A stretch of DNA of 50,334 bases from Syntrophobacteraceae bacterium. Lineage in GTDB: Bacteria; Desulfobacterota; Syntrophobacteria; Syntrophobacterales; Syntrophobacteraceae. The number at the start of each line of letters is the position of its first letter. Within the stretch, counting starts at the first letter, position 1. Location of the stretch: NCBI GenBank assembly GCA_003566995.1, contig PXBG01000130.1:1-50334 (forward strand). Reading direction: 5' to 3'. The position numbers were made by a program, and so were the translations under genes. Of this stretch, positions 40,624 through 50,045 are shown piece by piece. The notes beneath the pieces are model-generated. The model was not told the origin of the DNA and made no database searches. It worked only from the letters and a program-made list of their open reading frames with translations.

Positions 40624-41802
40624 TCACGGGTTCAGGGGAAGAATGAGCCTGGTGGCCACAACATCGTCCTCACGGGCCCCGGACAGGATTTCTGTGCGGT
40701 TTTCCCCCCTGATTCCCGTTTTGAGTTCCACTCTCTCCACTTTTCCATCCTCCAGCACCCTGTAGGCAACCTGCTGTCCCCGTTCGAATTTGACGGCAGC
40801 ATTGGGTGCCGTGAGGACATCTTCCTTTTCCCTGGCGATGATGCGAACGTGAGCGGTCATTTCCGGTCTCAAAAAGTGTGCATCCCTCGGGTCAACTTCC
40901 ACAGTGGCCAGGTAATAGACAATGTTGTCCCTGATGACCGGCTGAGGATTCAGCCGCCCTATGACGCCGTAGAAGTTTTTTTCGGGAAATGCGTCCACGT
41001 AATACTCCACTTCCTGGCCCAGGCGCGTGCGTCCGATGTTTGTCTCGTCCACGTAGATCCACATTTCCAGGCGGGTGGGGTCGAGCACCGTGACAAGGTT
41101 GGCCACCTGGAGGCCTGTCACGATGGTTTCGCCCTCCTGAATGGTCACATCGGACACCACTCCGTCGATGGGGGCGTGGATGAATGTGTAGCTGTGGTTG
41201 ATCCTCGACTGACTCAGCTGGGCTTCCGCTTCCTCGATCCCGGACCGGGCGATGACCTTTTGCGTGGCATATTCGTCCCTGAGCCTTTTGAGGGCGGCAT
41301 CTGCAGTGTTCAGGTCCCTGAAGGCCCTGTCCAGTGCATCCTGAGTGGTGTACTCGTGTTTGAGAAGTTCCACTTCCCGCTCGTGGTGCACCTGGGCATA
41401 AGCAAGATTTGCCCTGGCTTCCCTGATCCGTTCGGGAAATGTCAATTCCACCTGCCTCAGCGTGTCCCTGGCGGATCGAAGCGCCGCTTCCTGGCGGTCG
41501 ATGACCTTGAGGATCTCCCGGTCGTCGATGCGGGCGATGAGGTCTCCCCTGGCCACGGTGTCCCCCACTTTCACGTTCATCTGAACGATGTCTCCCGTGA
41601 TCCGGGAGCCGATTTTCACCTCCGCGCCCACCTGTGGCTTGATGATTCCCGTTTCCACGAGAACTTCCCGAATGTCTCCCCGGGTGATTCTCGAAGTTTC
41701 AAGGATCTGTATTTCAGGCTCCTGCAAAGCCTTTTGATAGAGGAAAAAGCCACCTGCCCCGAAAATTGCCGCCAAAAGCAAAACAATCAAAATCCTTTTC
41801 AC
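40624..41802 (-). CDS. periplasmic adaptor (MacA/HlyD-type membrane fusion protein)
   Basis: A 392-residue adaptor linking the inner membrane permeases to the outer membrane channel. An N-terminal membrane segment (residues 3-22) is followed by a lipoyl-type half-motif (GSRITGDIVQMNVKVGDTVARGDLIARID), a long alpha-helical hairpin (about 90-200) and the second lipoyl half (INHSYTFIHAPIDGVVSDVTIQEGETI). Beta-barrel and membrane-proximal domains end the protein. It starts with GTG 41802, 8 bases after GAGGAG. Confidence 0.92.
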   Translation of the reverse strand: MKRILIVLLLAAIFGAGGFFLYQKALQEPEIQILETSRITRGDIREVLVETGIIKPQVGAEVKIGSRITGDIVQMNVKVGDTVARGDLIARIDDREILKVIDRQEAALRSARDTLRQVELTFPERIREARANLAYAQVHHEREVELLKHEYTTQDALDRAFRDLNTADAALKRLRDEYATQKVIARSGIEEAEAQLSQSRINHSYTFIHAPIDGVVSDVTIQEGETIVTGLQVANLVTVLDPTRLEMWIYVDETNIGRTRLGQEVEYYVDAFPEKNFYGVIGRLNPQPVIRDNIVYYLATVEVDPRDAHFLRPEMTAHVRIIAREKEDVLTAPNAAVKFERGQQVAYRVLEDGKVERVELKTGIRGENRTEILSGAREDDVVATRLILPLNP

Positions 41803-41868
41803 ACGTTTTTCTCCTCAATGCATTCCCCTTCGATCTCCCCGGGGGACGTTCCCGGTCATCTTGCTCAT

Positions 41869-43185
41869 TCAGCCGTTTCCGGAAGAGACCGGGATCAGGT
41901 TTTCCAGTGTTTCCACACCTGCATTGCGCTCCAGCAGGGCTATGGCCAGGGCCAGGTTCAGCCTGGAGAAAATCAGCTGCTCCCGGGATTGGGCAAGGAA
42001 ACTGCCAGCCTGAACCAGGGAGAGAATGTCTCCCCTTCCCACCCGGTATTCCCCGAAAGCCTGGGAGTAATTCTGCTCCGCCTGGGCGACCTGTGATTCT
42101 GCCACGGAAATGCTTTTCAAAGCCGTGACCAGCTCCTCATAGGCCTTGGCCACATCGAGCCTTATCTGCCGTTCCGTCTCCTCCAGGTCCCTTTCTGAAA
42201 CCATGATGCCGGATCGTGCAGCCCTGGCTCTGTAGAACTTGTCCAGCTCAAAAAGGTTCCAGGTAGCCCTCAGTTCAACGGAAGCGTCGTGGGTGGTGAA
42301 ACCCTCCATCAGGCCCGCGCTCCTGCGTGTTTGCATGAACGAGCTGTTGGCCGAAATGGTGGGAAAAAATCGGCTTTGAATGGCGGATTTGGAGCTCTTG
42401 GATATGTGAAGCAGGCTTTCCGTCTGTTTCAATTCGGGCCTGTGAAGAGCCACATGGGACAGTTCCTCCAGAGGGGGCAGGGCGGCCAAACGGCCCAGCT
42501 CCCCCCGCAGATGGTGGTGCCTTTCCAGGGGTATTCCCATGAGAGAATTGAGTTCCGTGAAACCCTTGCGCAGAAGCCCCTCCGCTTCCGTGAGGTTGAA
42601 CCTGGCCTGTTCCAGTCTCACCGATGCCTGCAACACGTCCGAGAGCCTGGCGGCACCCAGCCGGTGACGCCCCTCAGCCACTTCGTAGTCCTTGTGAGCC
42701 TCCTCCAGTCGAATTTTTCGTTGTTGAAGGATCTGCTCCCTGGCCATGGTGGAAAAGAACGCACTTTTGACGTCAAACTCCAGGTCGAGGTACACTCTGC
42801 TCAGGTCTTCCCGGTCGATGTCCAGGTTGAGGCGGGCGATGTCCCTGTTCGCACGTCTGGATCCTCCGTCAAAGAGAAGGTAGGAAAGGGTGACGTCATA
42901 GGTGCTCAGGTCATGACGGGCGGCATCGGTGTCGTGATGACGGTGTGCGGCGGAAACATCCACCGTGGGCACGTAGGGGGACAGGGAGGCTTTGTGAAGA
43001 TCACGGGACGACTCCACGCGCATTTGGGATGCCTGGTAGGCGGGAAGATTTTCCCTGGCATTTTCTATGGCTTCCTCGAGGGTCAGCGCCTTGCCCCGCG
43101 TGTTGAAGCAAAAGACAATGAGCAAAGAAAGTGCGAGCATGGAAAGAAGCTTGTGGCTCAGGTGCCCCAAATGCATCGATGGCAT
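41869..43185 (-). CDS. TolC-family outer membrane efflux protein
   Basis: A 438-residue outer membrane channel subunit. A signal sequence occupies roughly residues 1-33 (LLSMLALSLLIVFCFNTRGKA). Two tandem repeats of helices and strands follow, with the family pattern LTLEEAIENARENLPAYQASQM at the start, PYVPTVDVSA, and in the second half PELKQTESLLHISKSSKSAIQSRFFPTISANSSF. ATG 43185 is 8 bases after AGGGG; an upstream in-frame start at 43263 would not leave a normal signal peptide. It is the first gene of the five-gene exporter unit. Confidence 0.92.
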   Translation of the reverse strand: MPSMHLGHLSHKLLSMLALSLLIVFCFNTRGKALTLEEAIENARENLPAYQASQMRVESSRDLHKASLSPYVPTVDVSAAHRHHDTDAARHDLSTYDVTLSYLLFDGGSRRANRDIARLNLDIDREDLSRVYLDLEFDVKSAFFSTMAREQILQQRKIRLEEAHKDYEVAEGRHRLGAARLSDVLQASVRLEQARFNLTEAEGLLRKGFTELNSLMGIPLERHHHLRGELGRLAALPPLEELSHVALHRPELKQTESLLHISKSSKSAIQSRFFPTISANSSFMQTRRSAGLMEGFTTHDASVELRATWNLFELDKFYRARAARSGIMVSERDLEETERQIRLDVAKAYEELVTALKSISVAESQVAQAEQNYSQAFGEYRVGRGDILSLVQAGSFLAQSREQLIFSRLNLALAIALLERNAGVETLENLIPVSSGNG

Positions 43186-43561
43186 GAATGATCCCCTGTG
43201 TTGAATTGCCGGTGGTTCTTTGGTCATTCTCTTGGAACCATGAACTCGAATCAGCTGAAACATCGCCTAAAAAGGCGTCGACGGCAAGGCATGGAAGGGG
43301 GACAAAACGCTGTGACCAGGTGCTTTGCAGGGCGGGCTGAGCTTCGGTGAACCAAAACACGGGGTATGGCCGGGCGGGAGCAGGCCCCTTCCAGGGACAC
43401 GGCGCAGGAACTGCGGGATGCCTTGACCTTTGCACGGGGGAACGAGGCCTGAACCCGTGCATGCGGCGGCATGAAAGAGTGAAAGATCCTGAAATTCCGG
43501 GCGGCCAGGATCTTCTCTCTTGCACGCGGGAAAAATGGTGTGGGGGCCTTGGGAAACGCTG
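43186..43561. other. intergenic region upstream of the exporter operon
   Basis: A 376-base gap between the exporter operon and the end of the large uncharacterised gene. No clear promoter, operator or terminator with a T-run could be found, although the exporter needs a promoter here. Short open frames on either strand have no support. Confidence 0.5.
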
Positions 43562-45388
43562 TCAAGAAGCCTGCCAGGGAAGCTGGGGATATTTTTCCGA
43601 CAGGTTCTCCAGAGACGACCGGCAGGCGTTCAAATCCATGAGCATTTGGGAACGGTGCGCTTGAGACTCCTGCTCCATTTCAGGGATCAGCTCCTCATAG
43701 TATTCCATGCCTCTCATGAGATCCTGACGGTATTCCCTCACATACCGGGCCCTTTGTTCATTGGGGCTGGCCAGGTACCCCTGCACTTCCCTCTCCAGGT
43801 AGTCGATGTACATCTGCAGTTCCGCCATGAACATGTGAGGGCGGGAAATGGGGCCGAGCAGGTCCGTTCTCCCATAAATGTGATCCACCATCTCTTCCAG
43901 GGAAAAGGTTCTGGGAAAATAGGCAAGGTTCGGACCAGGGCAGATGGCGGGTTTGGGAGAGGGTTCTCCTTCTTCCTGAAGGTTGTGCAGCAAGAGGGCC
44001 GCTCCTGCCAGATCATTGCAGAGGCAGGCCTTGTCCATCACCGCCTCCTGCTCTTGCCTCAACTGTTCCGGGTCCAGTCCCTGGCTGTTCAGCTCCTCCA
44101 GCTTCTTGTTCTGGTAGAAACGGGATGCCAGGCAGGCGGGTTTTTTGGAATATTCCGTGCTGGAAACCAGATAACCCTTGGCGCACCTGCTGCCGGGACG
44201 CCCTTCTCTGATCCGGGCGGCCTTGTATTCCTCGCTGCTGGAGTTTCTCAGGTTGTTGAAGGGCACTCCCAGAGGAGACACATTGCTGAGAAACAATTCT
44301 TCATGGGTGGCGGCGCAAAGCTTCTCGAGAGTGGCCTGATCCACTGTGGTGGCCTCTGGAACGAGCAAAAAAGGTGTGCCCCAACCCGTTCCATCCAGGT
44401 CGTAATGATCGAGCAGAAACTGATTTTCCCTTGCTGTCCCGATTCCCCCTTGAGCCGTGATGCGCACGGGGTGGGGTGCTTCAAAGGTTTTTCGGCCCTT
44501 TTGAGCGAGCGCTTTGTTGTAAATTTCAAAGAGGGAGGACACAAGCTCATCTTTTTTGGCTTTGAATTCCTCCAGGCTCGGACCCATGAGATTTCCCCCG
44601 TGGGCGAAAGCGTGGCCTCCGCAGTTGAGCCCTGATTCAACGCGGTACTCGGAGACCCAGAGACCTTTTTTGGCGAAAAACTTTCCCTGGGTCATGGCCG
44701 ACCGAAAATCATTCACTTTGATCACGATCTTTTTCTTGATGAAGCCATCGTCCGTGGCATGAAAATCCTTGAATTTCTCCACATAGCTGTAAAGCCGGCC
44801 GTTGAACCCCGCAGAGAAGACGATGGATGAGGCGAGAGTGCTTTTGGCATAACCTCGAAGGGCAGCCATGGCATCGTTGAATTCGGCCGCAAGGGGTGTT
44901 CCGTCGGCAGCGAAGTTGGCGCGGTCCAGCTTGGTCATGATGTTGATGTCGATGCTGCCCGGTTCAATCCTCTTCCTGAGTTCCTCCTGAAGGCTGAGTT
45001 TTTCATTTGTGTTCTTGAGGCCCTGCATTCTGATATACATCTGTTTGAGGGCTGAAGTTTCGGGAAGCAGCTCAAAATACCTGTGAGTTTCACTTCCGAA
45101 TTCGAAGGCGGAATGTTTGAGCCTCTCCACCTGCTCTTTGACAATGTGATCCAGAAGATTCAGGTAGGCCGTGATGCGATTGGCTCTGGCATCCGGGTCT
45201 GTTTTTTCAATGGGAGTGCATTCCTCTCCCATCATCCTGCAGTACAGCCTGCGCATTTTTTCGATGAGGACATCATCTACACAGGAGATGACCGAAGAGA
45301 TCCCGTACCTGGCGACTTTTGCGGGAGAATCTATGGTGAATGCAGTGCCCATCACGGGGATGTGGAAGGTGTGATTGGTTTCTGTCAT
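43562..45388 (-). CDS. large uncharacterised conserved protein, possible flavin-type barrel
   Basis: A 608-residue soluble protein that I recall only as a hypothetical in anaerobes. It opens MTETNHTFHIPVMGTAFTIDSPAKVARYGISSVISCVDD, and mid-protein has ESGLNCGGHAFAHGGNLMGPSLEEF and VRITAQGGIGTARENQFLLDHYDLDGTGWGTPFLLVPE. The GGIGT followed by G.GWGTPF pattern recalls phosphate-binding loops of FMN-type TIM barrels such as nitronate monooxygenase, which is inference only. ATG 45388 has AAGGG five bases upstream. The frame continues upstream to 45601, adding a Cys-rich stretch, but that start has a poorly spaced ribosome binding site. The C-terminal 150 residues are helical. Confidence 0.75.
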   Translation of the reverse strand: MTETNHTFHIPVMGTAFTIDSPAKVARYGISSVISCVDDVLIEKMRRLYCRMMGEECTPIEKTDPDARANRITAYLNLLDHIVKEQVERLKHSAFEFGSETHRYFELLPETSALKQMYIRMQGLKNTNEKLSLQEELRKRIEPGSIDINIMTKLDRANFAADGTPLAAEFNDAMAALRGYAKSTLASSIVFSAGFNGRLYSYVEKFKDFHATDDGFIKKKIVIKVNDFRSAMTQGKFFAKKGLWVSEYRVESGLNCGGHAFAHGGNLMGPSLEEFKAKKDELVSSLFEIYNKALAQKGRKTFEAPHPVRITAQGGIGTARENQFLLDHYDLDGTGWGTPFLLVPEATTVDQATLEKLCAATHEELFLSNVSPLGVPFNNLRNSSSEEYKAARIREGRPGSRCAKGYLVSSTEYSKKPACLASRFYQNKKLEELNSQGLDPEQLRQEQEAVMDKACLCNDLAGAALLLHNLQEEGEPSPKPAICPGPNLAYFPRTFSLEEMVDHIYGRTDLLGPISRPHMFMAELQMYIDYLEREVQGYLASPNEQRARYVREYRQDLMRGMEYYEELIPEMEQESQAHRSQMLMDLNACRSSLENLSEKYPQLPWQAS

Positions 45389-45684
45389 TTTTCCCTTCTC
45401 TATAGTTTTTGATTTCACCTGTGAGGAAGGCATTTGTTCCCGGCGCTCAGGGATATTGTCAGCTGCGGGTAGCATGATGCATGCCGTTGCATCACCACTC
45501 GAAGCCTTCCCGGCTTGACAGCCACAGGACATGCAGATCCCTGCTGCAGGCAAAATTCCGGTGGCCATTGGCATGAAAGAGGTCCGAAGAATATTTCGCA
45601 TTCCTTTTCAGGCAGGTTCCGTGTCCAGGAACCCGAATAAGGCTCATAAATAACATTTTAAAGCTTCAATTGCCAAGGACAGGT

Positions 45685-45710
45685 AAAAAAGAATGACGTT
45701 TCATGTCATT
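45685..45710 (-). terminator. terminator of the minus-strand TPR gene
   Basis: Reading the minus strand, AATGAC (45710-45705) pairs with GTCATT (45697-45692) around a 7-base loop and continues into CTTTTTT. The stop codon of the upstream gene (45708-45706) lies inside the stem. The remaining bases from 45389 to 45684 hold only the unlikely N-terminal extension of the previous gene. Confidence 0.8.
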
Positions 45711-46755
45711 TTTCTTTTTTCATGTTCTTGGTCGCTGCCTTGCGAAGGATTTTCTTCAGGCTCTCCCGGTCCTCCATGGAGAAGCGAAAGGACTCTTTTC
45801 CCGGAGATCTCCCTGCTTTTTCAAAGCGGTTCATGAGTTCACTCAAGATCTGGGGGGCCTCTGCTCCCGTTTCCTGTCCCTCTCCCCTTGCCCCGGCCTC
45901 TTGCCCCTTGTTCCCGGGCTCAGGAGCTTTCGGCTCCCGGGTGTTTGGCCCCTGCAGCTTTTCATAGAGGGAAAAGCAGCTGAGAGCCTTTTCCCCGTCT
46001 CCCTTTTTTTCCCAGATCTCGCCCAGCACCTTATAAAGGACGGCGCCCCTTTCAAACTGCTTTTGAGCCTGCCCAAGCGTCTCCTCCGCTTCCCCCCTCT
46101 CTCCCGCTTCCCAGAGGGCCCATCCCAGCAGGATTTGCCCCTGCACGCTGTGGGGATGGTGAAAGAGTCCCCGGCGGCACGTTTCGATGGCTTCCCGCCA
46201 TTCCCGGGCGCGGCAGAGTTGTTCCGCAAGGCGCACAAAAGCTCCTGAGGTTGGGTCAACCTGGAGCAGGGCCCTCAGAAAATCCGGGTCATTCATGAAT
46301 GTGCCCGAGGCCTGCTCATTGTGCTGCCCGGGTGCGGATGACGGCTCGGAAGGGGACAGTGCACAGGGTTGCGGGGCCGTTGCGCTCCCTTCCCTTGCGC
46401 TTCCGGTGTCTTCCAGGGGGAATTTTTGCAGGTAGAGGGTCACTTCATGAAGCAGGGGAATGAGGGAGGTTTCGTAATCCGGGGATTGAAGGCCTCCCGC
46501 CGTTTCTTCCATGCAGTAGACCAGGGTGTTCGCGGCCTTCGAATCCCAATGGGGCAACACATTGCGGGCGAAAAAATCCTTGAATTCGTTCCCCGCCTGC
46601 CCCAGAGCCTCGAGGCTGAGCATGAAGGCCGTGCTGGAAAATTCCGAGAGCGCTCTTTGCGCTTCTGCGCCATTTTCACTTTCCACCGCTTCAATGGCCT
46701 CACGGATCAGGCTGGCGAAATCATGCCGTTCTTCCTGTGTCATGGGGATGTTCAT
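45706..46755 (-). CDS. TPR-containing protein of unknown function
   Basis: A 349-residue cytoplasmic protein. The N-terminal 110 residues are helical (MTQEERHDFASLIREAIEAVESENGAEAQRAL). A Ser/Pro/Ala-rich linker (about 115-145) leads to three TPR-like units (LAEQLCRAREWREAIETCRRGLFHHPH, VQGQILLGWALWEAGERGEAEETLGQAQ, AVLYKVLGEIWEKKGDGEKALSCFSLYEKLQ). A low-complexity Gly/Glu/Pro stretch and a Lys-rich end follow. GAGGGG precedes ATG 46755 by 5 bases. No partner is suggested by neighbours. Confidence 0.78.
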   Translation of the reverse strand: MNIPMTQEERHDFASLIREAIEAVESENGAEAQRALSEFSSTAFMLSLEALGQAGNEFKDFFARNVLPHWDSKAANTLVYCMEETAGGLQSPDYETSLIPLLHEVTLYLQKFPLEDTGSAREGSATAPQPCALSPSEPSSAPGQHNEQASGTFMNDPDFLRALLQVDPTSGAFVRLAEQLCRAREWREAIETCRRGLFHHPHSVQGQILLGWALWEAGERGEAEETLGQAQKQFERGAVLYKVLGEIWEKKGDGEKALSCFSLYEKLQGPNTREPKAPEPGNKGQEAGARGEGQETGAEAPQILSELMNRFEKAGRSPGKESFRFSMEDRESLKKILRKAATKNMKKEK

Positions 46756-47060
46756 CGTGACCCCTCAGTGCCACCATCACCTGCGAACCCCGAGCTTTTC
46801 ATGGCCTCGCATGGAGGGTGGTCCCGCTTTGAGTTCAATTTCTGGCTGGCATGAACAACGAGCGATTCGCTAGGTGGTCGATTCCCCGTGAACCCGATGC
46901 CCCGGAGAATCAAAGCCTGCTCCACTGTTCATGGGAAGCATTTTTTCAGTTCTCGACCTTGACCATTATACGAGCATTTACAAGCTTACCTGATTCGGGG
47001 TCAAGAGATAAAGTGGTCCGGCGGGTCTTCATGGGGAAGGTGAAAGGGGGGCTTTTGAGA
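46756..47060. other. intergenic region with an inverted repeat
   Basis: A 305-base gap. CTTGACC (46958-46964) and GGTCAAG (46999-47005) form a perfect 7-base inverted repeat 34 bases apart, and a minus-strand TATAAT (46970-46965) lies between them without a -35 partner. It may hold the promoter of the TPR gene about 200 bases downstream. No gene is supported. Confidence 0.4.
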
Positions 47061-47762
47061 TCACAAGGGGATCCGGGCGATCTTTCCCTGCGCGGCAAGC
47101 TGGTTTCGAAGCCGGGTGGCGAGATGGTGGGCGTGCCGCAGGGGTTGGGGAATGCGGTAAGTGCCGAGACACCGGCGCACCAGTTCAAGGGAGCTTTCCC
47201 CGTCCGCCTTGTGGCCGGGTGAAATGTAGATGGGTTTGACGCCTGTTCTCGAGCACAAAACATAGCCGACCCTTTCACCCTGAAACATGAGGGGTCGGCA
47301 TTGGCCTCGGATCAGGGGAAGAGTTTCGTGATTTCCACAAAGTTTCTTCTTGGCGCAACCCACCGTTGGCAGGTCCAGGCAAATGCCCAGGTGGGATGCA
47401 AGCCCCAGTTTTCTTGGATGGGCGATGCCCTGTCCGTCGCAAAGGATCACATCCGGCTTTCTCCCGAGAGACTCAAAGGCCTCCAGAAGGGGAGGAACCT
47501 CCCGGAAAGAGAGGAGACCCGGAATGTAGGGAAAGTCCATGTGAAAAGTGGATTGGGCTGTCTCCAGAGGCGTGAGGTCCGGCCATTGAAAGGTCACCAT
47601 GGCCGCAACCATTTTTTTCATGGACGGCACGTAACCCACATCAGCGGCTCCCAGCACCTGGAGGTGAACCGGAAGCGGCTGAAGGATCACGCGTTCACAA
47701 AGGGAGCGCTGCAGGGAAACAGCTTCTGAAGGAGACAGGTTCCAGGAGTGCGTGCAGGCCAT
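47061..47762 (-). CDS. nfi: endonuclease V
   Basis: A 233-residue deoxyinosine 3'-endonuclease that starts repair of deaminated purines. Family motifs are visible in order: GAADVGY with the first metal-binding Asp, FPYIPGLLSFRE with the strand-separating PYIP wedge and Glu, CDGQGIAHPRKLGLASHLG with the second Asp, and YISPGHKADGESS with the catalytic-region His. The length is normal. It begins 18 bases after the stop of nrdJ and is probably co-transcribed with it, which links nucleotide supply and DNA repair. Confidence 0.94.
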   Translation of the reverse strand: MACTHSWNLSPSEAVSLQRSLCERVILQPLPVHLQVLGAADVGYVPSMKKMVAAMVTFQWPDLTPLETAQSTFHMDFPYIPGLLSFREVPPLLEAFESLGRKPDVILCDGQGIAHPRKLGLASHLGICLDLPTVGCAKKKLCGNHETLPLIRGQCRPLMFQGERVGYVLCSRTGVKPIYISPGHKADGESSLELVRRCLGTYRIPQPLRHAHHLATRLRNQLAAQGKIARIPL

Positions 47763-47780
47763 TTTGAACTCACAGGCTCA

Positions 47781-50045
47781 TCAGCTGCACCTGGAAAATC
47801 CGCAGGACCGGCAGACGATGCAGCCTCCTTCATGTTCCACGGCGGCGCCGCAGTCAGGGCAGGCGCCCATTTGGTCGGCGGCATAGGCCACATTGGTCTT
47901 GGCGTGATGGTTGAGCACCTTGGCGATGGCATCCGAGCAGGAAACCACCTGTTCGCCGTTCTTCCACACGGGGGAAGGACATCGTATGCCCATGAGCTGG
48001 CGAATGACCGCCTCCACTTTGACCCCTGACCGCAGTGCCAGCGATATGAGCCGGCTTGTGGCCTCGATCTGCGAATAGGCGCATCCTCCCGCTTTTCCCA
48101 TCTGGGCAAAAACTTCGCAGAACCCGTATTCGTCGGTGTTGATGGTCACATAGAGCTTGCCGCAACCCGTGTTGATCCTTTCCGTAACCCCCCTTGTTTC
48201 ATCGGGCCGGGGACGCGGTTCCACCTGGGGATACCGGGGCTTGCGCTGGATGTTGAGAACCTGGACATCCCTGCTTCCATCCCGGTAGATGGTGAGTCCC
48301 TTGCAACCCAGTTCGTAGGCCGTCACGTAGGCCTCTTCCACATCTTCTTCCGTTGCTTCGAAGGGAAAATTGATGGTTTTGCTCACCGCATTGTCCGTGT
48401 GCTTCTGGAAAGCCGCCTGAATGCGAATGTGCCATTGGGGCTTCACGTCGTGAGACACCACAAAAACACGCCTCACATCCTCGGGGATTTCCCTGAAGCT
48501 TTGTATGCTGCCCTTTTCCGCGATGCGCTTCATCAGTTCGTCACTGTAAAAGCCTCGTTCCCTGGCGACCTCCTGGAAGAGGGGGTGGACTTCCAGCAAC
48601 TCTTCATTGTCCAGCACTTTTCGAACGAAGCTGATGGCGAAAAGGGGTTCGATGCCGCTGGAACACCCCGCAAGAATGCTGATGGTTCCCGTGGGGGCAA
48701 TGGTGGTGGTGGTGGCGTTGCGCATGTGGGGCGTTTCCGGGGTGTCGTAAACGGAACCGGGGTAGTTGGGAAAATTGCCCCGGCGGGAGCCCAGGTCCGC
48801 CGATGCGGCTTTGCTCTCCTGCTGGATGAAGGCCATGAGGTTTTCAGCCATATCCACTGCCTCCTGCGAGTCATATGGAATTCCAAGAGCGATCAAAAGG
48901 TCCGCAAACCCCATGACTCCCAGCCCGATTTTCCGGTTTGCCCTGGTCAGTTCCTCTATGAGTTGCAGGGGGTAGTTGTTGACTTCGATGACGTTGTCCA
49001 GGAAATGGACCGCATCCCGAATGACCTGCCGCAAATGGTCGCGGTCGAGCTTTCCGTCCCGGACCATGTGGGCGAGGTTGATGGAGCCCAGGTTGCAGGA
49101 TTCGTAGGGCAGAAGGGGCTGCTCTCCGCAGGGGTTTGTGCTTTCCATCTCTCCCGCATGAGGGGTCGGGTTTGAACGGTTGATGCTGTCGATGAAGATG
49201 ATTCCGGGTTCGCCGTTGCTCCAGGCGGAGTCGACGATCTGGTCGAAGACTTTTCGGGCTTTCAGCCTGCCCACGCATTCTTTGGTGCGTGGATTTTTGA
49301 GTTCGTAGTCCCTGTCTTCCCTGAGGGCTTTCATGAATTCGTCCGTGATGGCCACGGAAATGTTGAAGTTGGTGAGACGGCTGTTGTCCGTTTTGCAGGA
49401 AATGAACTTTTCGATGTCGGGGTGGTCCACCCGCAGAATCCCCATGTTGGCCCCGCGCCGCGTGCCCCCTTGCTTGATGGTTTCCGTGGCCGTGTCGAAA
49501 ACGGTCATGAAAGAGACGGGACCGCTGGCCACCCCTTGAGTGGACAGGACTTTGTCGCTTTCCGGGCGGATCCGGGAAAAGGAAAAACCCGTTCCTCCCC
49601 CGCTTTTGTGGATCATGGCCGCATGCTTGATGGCTTCGAAAATGCTGTCGATGGAATCCCTCACGGGCAGCACAAAACATGCGGAAAGCTGGCCGAGACG
49701 CCGGCCCGCATTCATGAGCGTGGGGGAGTTGGGAATGAAGTCAAGAGATGTCATGAGACGATAAAACTTCAGAGCCGTCTCCTGAACGCTCTCTTCTCCC
49801 TCGTAAGGAATGTCCCCTTTCGCCAGGGCGCTTGACACTCGCCACAAAAGCTCCTCAGGAGTCTCTATGGGCTCGCTTTTTTCATTCTTTTTCAAATAGC
49901 GTTTCCGTAAAACCACCAATGCGTTCTGGCTGAACTGAGGCTTTGGGAGCTTGCTCAGTGGCTTCATGGTTTTTTTGGGCAGATTGCCGGGAGCTTCCTG
50001 CTGCTCCGTCACCTGGGCGGCGGAGGCCTGTCCTTGGTCCGTCAT
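47781..50045 (-). CDS. nrdJ: B12-dependent (class II) ribonucleotide reductase NrdJ
   Basis: A 754-residue adenosylcobalamin-dependent reductase making deoxyribonucleotides. The substrate-site motif [23 protein letters not shown] holds one redox Cys, and [23 protein letters not shown] holds the radical Cys and Glu. The C-terminal part has [20 protein letters not shown], a domain usual in this family, and ends in a zinc-type CPDCGAA...[16 protein letters not shown] 50045 is placed behind GAGGTT; GTG 50102 and ATG 50069 are in frame but less supported. No cobalamin riboswitch motif is seen upstream, and no class I or III enzyme is in the window. Confidence 0.95.
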   Translation of the reverse strand: MTDQGQASAAQVTEQQEAPGNLPKKTMKPLSKLPKPQFSQNALVVLRKRYLKKNEKSEPIETPEELLWRVSSALAKGDIPYEGEESVQETALKFYRLMTSLDFIPNSPTLMNAGRRLGQLSACFVLPVRDSIDSIFEAIKHAAMIHKSGGGTGFSFSRIRPESDKVLSTQGVASGPVSFMTVFDTATETIKQGGTRRGANMGILRVDHPDIEKFISCKTDNSRLTNFNISVAITDEFMKALREDRDYELKNPRTKECVGRLKARKVFDQIVDSAWSNGEPGIIFIDSINRSNPTPHAGEMESTNPCGEQPLLPYESCNLGSINLAHMVRDGKLDRDHLRQVIRDAVHFLDNVIEVNNYPLQLIEELTRANRKIGLGVMGFADLLIALGIPYDSQEAVDMAENLMAFIQQESKAASADLGSRRGNFPNYPGSVYDTPETPHMRNATTTTIAPTGTISILAGCSSGIEPLFAISFVRKVLDNEELLEVHPLFQEVARERGFYSDELMKRIAEKGSIQSFREIPEDVRRVFVVSHDVKPQWHIRIQAAFQKHTDNAVSKTINFPFEATEEDVEEAYVTAYELGCKGLTIYRDGSRDVQVLNIQRKPRYPQVEPRPRPDETRGVTERINTGCGKLYVTINTDEYGFCEVFAQMGKAGGCAYSQIEATSRLISLALRSGVKVEAVIRQLMGIRCPSPVWKNGEQVVSCSDAIAKVLNHHAKTNVAYAADQMGACPDCGAAVEHEGGCIVCRSCGFSRCS

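Noticed and set aside
45389-45601. N-terminal Cys-rich extension of the large protein as a real start
   Set aside because: The upstream ATG has AAAAGGA directly against it with no spacer, whereas ATG 45388 has a well-spaced site and begins the part that looks conserved; kept only as a possibility.
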